From SUG1106 sp051883095 (GTDB taxonomy: Bacteria; Bacillota; Clostridia; Peptostreptococcales; Anaerovoracaceae): 64,000 nt of DNA. The stretch lies in the NCBI GenBank assembly GCA_051883095.1, contig JBJETB010000007.1:1-64000 (forward strand). The letters are read 5' to 3'. The translations under genes and the position numbers were made by a program. Below the pieces are notes generated by a model that saw only the letters and a list, made by a program, of their open reading frames with translations, ran no database searches and had not been told where the DNA came from. Position 1 is the first letter of the stretch, and the number at the start of each line of letters is the position of its first letter. Shown one piece after another: positions 60,626 through 64,000 of the stretch.

Positions 60626-61735
60626 GTGATTAATTTTTTTTACTGTACCAGGAACATAACAGGTCTCATTCTGATAATCAGTCCTCTGGTCGGATTTTTA
60701 TTTATAGATTATAATTTTACCCTTTCCATGGTTTTTATGTGCACTCTTGCGGCAGGTGTCATTCTCGGCTCCGCATGCTATGAACTGCTCAGCTTCAGGC
60801 TTTGGACAAGTCTGGCATCAGTTGCCGCCTGTCTGGGGGCACTGCTGCTTAACAGCGATGCTGCCGCTATGGAGGCTGCGCAGAATTTCCCGTATGCCGC
60901 ATCAGCCGGTATAGGTTTCATAGGTCTTTATGCCGGCGGTCTTGCGGCCATAGTTCCGGCAAACCTTCTCACCGGCTGGTTCCGGGCCAGCAAGACCCTT
61001 CTTACAGGTGCTGTTTACGGCATCTCTGTCATTGTGGGCGCCGGCATTGGTTCTTTCATGGAAAGGTATACTTATGCCGCTGTCATCATAAGTCTTGTTA
61101 TGATGCTGGCCGGGACCATGTTTTTTCTGCAGAAACCGCCGGTTTTCATCAGCTCGCCTGTTAAATGCGAAGACAGACGTTTTATCTGCGGCAAAAGAGC
61201 AGTGACCATCAAACTCTTTTTTTTCATACTGGCTGCAAGTTTCGCTGCCGGACTGACCATGTTCAGACCTGAAGGTGAACCTGTCAGCAGTTTTTTCATT
61301 TCTCCTGATCAGGTTTTTTTCATGGGACTGGCAGCCGGTCCATTGGCAGCAGGCCTGATTACCGAGTACAAAAGCGCTTACGGCGGATGCATTTCAGTAA
61401 TTTTTCTGGCAGAACTTTCTGTATTTTCTTTTGACGGCATACTTCCCGCCCCGGCACATTATATAAGCAGCCTCACCTGCGGCATGTGTCTTTCTGCCAT
61501 GACGGTAATTATACCGATTGCAGTATACTACACCTACGGACCTCAAGGATATAACAGTTGTCTGTATAAAGTCTGGGCGGCACTTCCGACAGGACTTGCC
61601 ATAGCATGTGCGGTACAAAGTTTCTCGGAATACAGCCAGGGAGTGGAAACATCCATATGCCTGATGACTATGCTTGTAGCTTGTTTCTTCACCATTTTTT
61701 CAGCATGGAAACACAGATTCATACTTTTAAAATAG
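60626..61735 (+). CDS. MFS-like membrane protein
   Basis: The protein has 369 residues from GTG 60626 behind AGGAGG. There are about ten or eleven hydrophobic segments, with Gly-rich helices such as AASAGIGFIGLYAGGLAAIVPANLL and a GAVYGISVIVGAGIGSFMERYTY segment typical of the major facilitator fold. A charged loop in the middle (about 175-195) separates the halves. The length is short for MFS (about 400). No substrate can be assigned. It is followed by an ABC transporter on the same strand after 75 bp. Confidence 0.7.
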   Translation: MINFFYCTRNITGLILIISPLVGFLFIDYNFTLSMVFMCTLAAGVILGSACYELLSFRLWTSLASVAACLGALLLNSDAAAMEAAQNFPYAASAGIGFIGLYAGGLAAIVPANLLTGWFRASKTLLTGAVYGISVIVGAGIGSFMERYTYAAVIISLVMMLAGTMFFLQKPPVFISSPVKCEDRRFICGKRAVTIKLFFFILAASFAAGLTMFRPEGEPVSSFFISPDQVFFMGLAAGPLAAGLITEYKSAYGGCISVIFLAELSVFSFDGILPAPAHYISSLTCGMCLSAMTVIIPIAVYYTYGPQGYNSCLYKVWAALPTGLAIACAVQSFSEYSQGVETSICLMTMLVACFFTIFSAWKHRFILLK

Positions 61736-61810
61736 CCATGCAGATGGTATAATATATATTTACAAAATCATGTGACCGACATACCTTAATATATATTCAC
61801 GGAGGAAAAA

Positions 61811-62515
61811 ATGAGCGCTTTTGTTAAATTCGATCATGTAAAAAAAGTGTATAAGATGGGGGAGGTTTCCATAGAAGCTCTGCGGGACGCTTCCTTCGAA
61901 ATAGAAAAAGGTGAAATTTGCGTTATTGTCGGACCGTCCGGCGCAGGCAAAACCACTCTTCTCAATATTCTGGGCGGCATGGATGCCCTTACGGAAGGCC
62001 ATGTTTATCTGGACGGAAGCGATATTTCCGGATACTCCTCCAGACAGCTCACTACATACAGACGCCACGAAATCGGCTTCGTATTCCAGTTCTACAACCT
62101 GGTGCAGAACCTTACAGCTCTGGAGAACGTCTCTCTGGCCACACAGATATGCAATAATCCGATGGATTCAGCTGAAGCTCTCACCAAGGTAGGCCTTGCT
62201 GACAGACTTGACAACTTCCCGGCTCAGCTTTCAGGAGGTGAACAGCAGCGTGTGGCTATCGCAAGAGCCCTAGCAAAAAATCCAAAGCTTCTTCTTTGCG
62301 ATGAACCTACCGGAGCGCTGGACTACAATACAGGCAAAGCCATTCTCAAACTTCTTCAGGACACAGCTCATGACACAGGCATGACTGTAATCATAATCAC
62401 TCATAACCAGGCCATAACTCCTATGGCGGACAGAATTATCCACGTAAAAAACGGCACTGTTTCTTCTGTAGAAATCAATCAGAACAAGATACCGGTAGAA
62501 AATATCGAGTGGTAG
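61811..62515 (+). CDS. ABC transporter ATPase (MacB/LolD type)
   Basis: The protein has 234 residues with Walker A GPSGAGKTT at about 41-49, signature LSGGEQQRVAIARALA, Walker B LLLCDEPTGALD and the H-loop IITHN. The FQFYNLVQNLTALENV segment is typical of the MacB/LolD/SalX class that works with FtsX-type permeases. It is followed 17 bp later by such a permease, so the pair is an exporter or a mechanotransmitting ABC system, likely for peptides or envelope stress. Confidence 0.93.
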   Translation: MSAFVKFDHVKKVYKMGEVSIEALRDASFEIEKGEICVIVGPSGAGKTTLLNILGGMDALTEGHVYLDGSDISGYSSRQLTTYRRHEIGFVFQFYNLVQNLTALENVSLATQICNNPMDSAEALTKVGLADRLDNFPAQLSGGEQQRVAIARALAKNPKLLLCDEPTGALDYNTGKAILKLLQDTAHDTGMTVIIITHNQAITPMADRIIHVKNGTVSSVEINQNKIPVENIEW

Positions 62516-62532
62516 AAAGGCTGGCCTGAATT

Positions 62533-64000
62533 ATGAAAAACATGATGACTAAATCTACACTGCGGGAAATCAGAGGCAGCTTCACCAGATGGCTGGCCAT
62601 ACTTGCCATCGTCATGCTTGGCGTCGGGTTTTTCTGCGGTCTCAAGGTCTGCAAGGATGCCTTCACCCTTACCGGAGACACCTATCTGGACGAACACAAC
62701 CTCTTCGACTATGAGCTGATTTCCACACTGGGTCTGGACGAGGAAAGCGTGGATACCATCAGTTCAGTTGAAGGTGTAAGATATGCGGAAGGTTCCCGGT
62801 CGGCAGACATTCTCTTCGAGGAAGAAGACAGTGAAAACGGCGAAAATGTGGCCAAGCTCCACACCGTAAGTGAAAAAATAAGCACTCTTTCCCTCGTGGA
62901 AGGCCGTATGCCTGAAAGCGCTGACGAATGCGTCGTTGATTCCCTGCATTTCAGTTCAGACGACCTGGGCAAAACCATAAAGTTAACCGACGGAAACGAG
63001 GAGGATACTCTTGATATGCTGGCAGTCCGCGAATATACCATAACCGGTCTGGCAACCTCTCCTCTCTACCTTAACTTTGAACGAGGCTCCACATCTCTGG
63101 GCGACGGCAAGGTAGCTGCATTCATATACATAACCCCCGAAGCCTGGGACTGCGATTACTATACGGAAATCTATGTTGACCTGGAAAAAACGGCCCCTAT
63201 TTTTACCGATGAATATAAGGAAATCGCTGACAGCATGGAGGATCCTCTCACCGATGCGCTGGAAAGCTGCGGTACCGCCAGATACGATGAAATAATGGAT
63301 GAGGCCAACGACAAGCTGTCTGATGCTGAAGAAAAACTGGCCGATGCCAAGGCTGACCTGGCCGATGGTGAAAAGAAACTCAGGGATAACGAAAAGAAAC
63401 TGGCAGACGCCGAAAAAGAAATAAGAGATAACGAAAAGAAACTTGACGACTCCGAAAAGGACCTGAAAAATGCAAAGTCCGAGTACGAGGACGGTGTCGA
63501 AAAATACAACATTGAAAAAGCTGATGCCTACGCACAGCTTGACCAGCTCAAGGCTCAGGTGGATATGGCAGCAGGTACACCGTACTATGACCAGTATCTG
63601 GCTCAGTACACTCAGGCCAAAGCTCAGGCAGACAGCCAGTTTGAGGCCGCATGGGCGGAACTGGAAAAAGCACGTCTGGAAATAGAAAAAGGCGAAAAGA
63701 AAATATCGGACGGCAGACAGGAACTCAAGGATGCCAGATCCGACCTGGCCGACGGCAGGAAAAAGATTGCCGACGGAAAGCAGGAAATCGCTGACGGCAA
63801 GAAAAAAATTGCCGACGCCGAAGAAGAACTGGACGATGCCAGGGATGAAATCGATGACATAGAGCATCCTGACACCTACGTTCTCGGCAGGGATACCAAT
63901 ATAGGCTATGTCTGCTTTGAAAACGATTCAGGCATAGTGGATGGAATCGCCAAGCTGTTCCCTGTCTTCTTCTTTATCGTAGCTGCACTGGTGGTTATGA
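62533..64000 (+). CDS. FtsX-type ABC permease with large coiled-coil insert (3' end off the right edge)
   Basis: At least 489 codons are visible from ATG 62533, and the frame is open at the edge. A short cytoplasmic N-terminus (TLREIRGSFTRWLAI) and one membrane helix (about 19-38) precede a periplasmic MacB-like domain. Residues about 255-440 are made of heptad-like repeats (ADAEKEI, DGRQELKDA and similar), a long Asp/Glu/Lys-rich coiled coil as in YhgE/Pip-like proteins. A membrane helix begins again at the edge (FPVFFFIVAALVV). The pattern fits the large ABC permeases of Firmicutes that carry an extracellular stalk. The C-terminal membrane bundle is outside the window. Confidence 0.88.
   Translation, partial: MKNMMTKSTLREIRGSFTRWLAILAIVMLGVGFFCGLKVCKDAFTLTGDTYLDEHNLFDYELISTLGLDEESVDTISSVEGVRYAEGSRSADILFEEEDSENGENVAKLHTVSEKISTLSLVEGRMPESADECVVDSLHFSSDDLGKTIKLTDGNEEDTLDMLAVREYTITGLATSPLYLNFERGSTSLGDGKVAAFIYITPEAWDCDYYTEIYVDLEKTAPIFTDEYKEIADSMEDPLTDALESCGTARYDEIMDEANDKLSDAEEKLADAKADLADGEKKLRDNEKKLADAEKEIRDNEKKLDDSEKDLKNAKSEYEDGVEKYNIEKADAYAQLDQLKAQVDMAAGTPYYDQYLAQYTQAKAQADSQFEAAWAELEKARLEIEKGEKKISDGRQELKDARSDLADGRKKIADGKQEIADGKKKIADAEEELDDARDEIDDIEHPDTYVLGRDTNIGYVCFENDSGIVDGIAKLFPVFFFIVAALVVM

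Overview
The window looks like a chromosome segment of an anaerobic, endospore-forming Firmicute of class Clostridia. The evidence is the spoIIAA-spoIIAB-sigF operon, the spoVAC-spoVAD-spoVAE operon, a sigK gene, a butyryl-CoA-type dehydrogenase with EtfB and a ferredoxin-fused EtfA, a FeoA-FeoB fusion and purine-rich AGGAGG ribosome binding sites. A relative of Eubacteriales family XIII (Anaerovoracaceae) is possible, but that is a guess. Most of the window is ordinary housekeeping DNA, and most genes lie on the minus strand. No rRNA, tRNA, CRISPR array, prophage or insertion sequence was seen.

Layout. 1-5.8 kb is an accessory patch: two near-identical TetR genes flank a DUF4143 ATPase, followed by a DUF2442 gene and a MalT-like LuxR regulator split by an in-frame TGA. 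6-8.2 kb is rpsB-tsf with a long leader. 8.2-12.6 kb holds a LytTR regulator, a secreted transglutaminase-like/LRR/peptidoglycan-binding protein and a membrane diguanylate cyclase. 12.7-20.4 kb is thrS plus a wall-polymer operon (LCP ligase, TagGH-like exporter, nucleotidyltransferase, ATP-grasp protein, CDP-glycerol-type transferase). 20.7-25 kb holds a broken Rpn nuclease gene, a 39-aa membrane protein, the spoVA operon, maf and mscL. 25-34.8 kb is transport and metabolism: GDPD, MFS, HAD phosphatase, nitroreductase, cation antiporter, FeoAB and an amino-acid ABC system. 35.4-38.7 kb is the acyl-CoA dehydrogenase/Etf operon with a candidate Rex box. 38.9-40.4 kb is the sigF operon. 40.7-49.9 kb holds a ferritin-like protein, an Fe-S protein, thiI, a cysteine desulfurase, htpG behind a perfect CIRCE, a MATE exporter and RNase Y. 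50-58 kb is the rod-shape and division block: rodA on the plus strand facing radC, mreBCD, PBP2 and minD on the minus strand. 58-64 kb holds a DUF1540 peptide, sigK without a pro-sequence, an XRE regulator, hpf, an MFS-like protein, and an ABC ATPase with an FtsX-type permease that runs off the edge.

The unusual content is mostly non-coding. A roughly 200-bp element with a hairpin at each end occurs twice (8.7 and 24.9 kb). A tandem array of four TTGTAAAA hairpins lies between thiI and the desulfurase gene (43.3-43.6 kb). A decamer is repeated at an exact 33-bp period before the DUF4143 gene. Two hairpins appear to cover the Shine-Dalgarno sequences of feoAB and sigK. Other points worth checking are the TetR pair, whose differences cluster in the DNA-binding domain, the nonsense codon at a probable Trp position in the MalT-like regulator, and CIRCE control of htpG. 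No complete new multi-gene system could be demonstrated from sequence alone.
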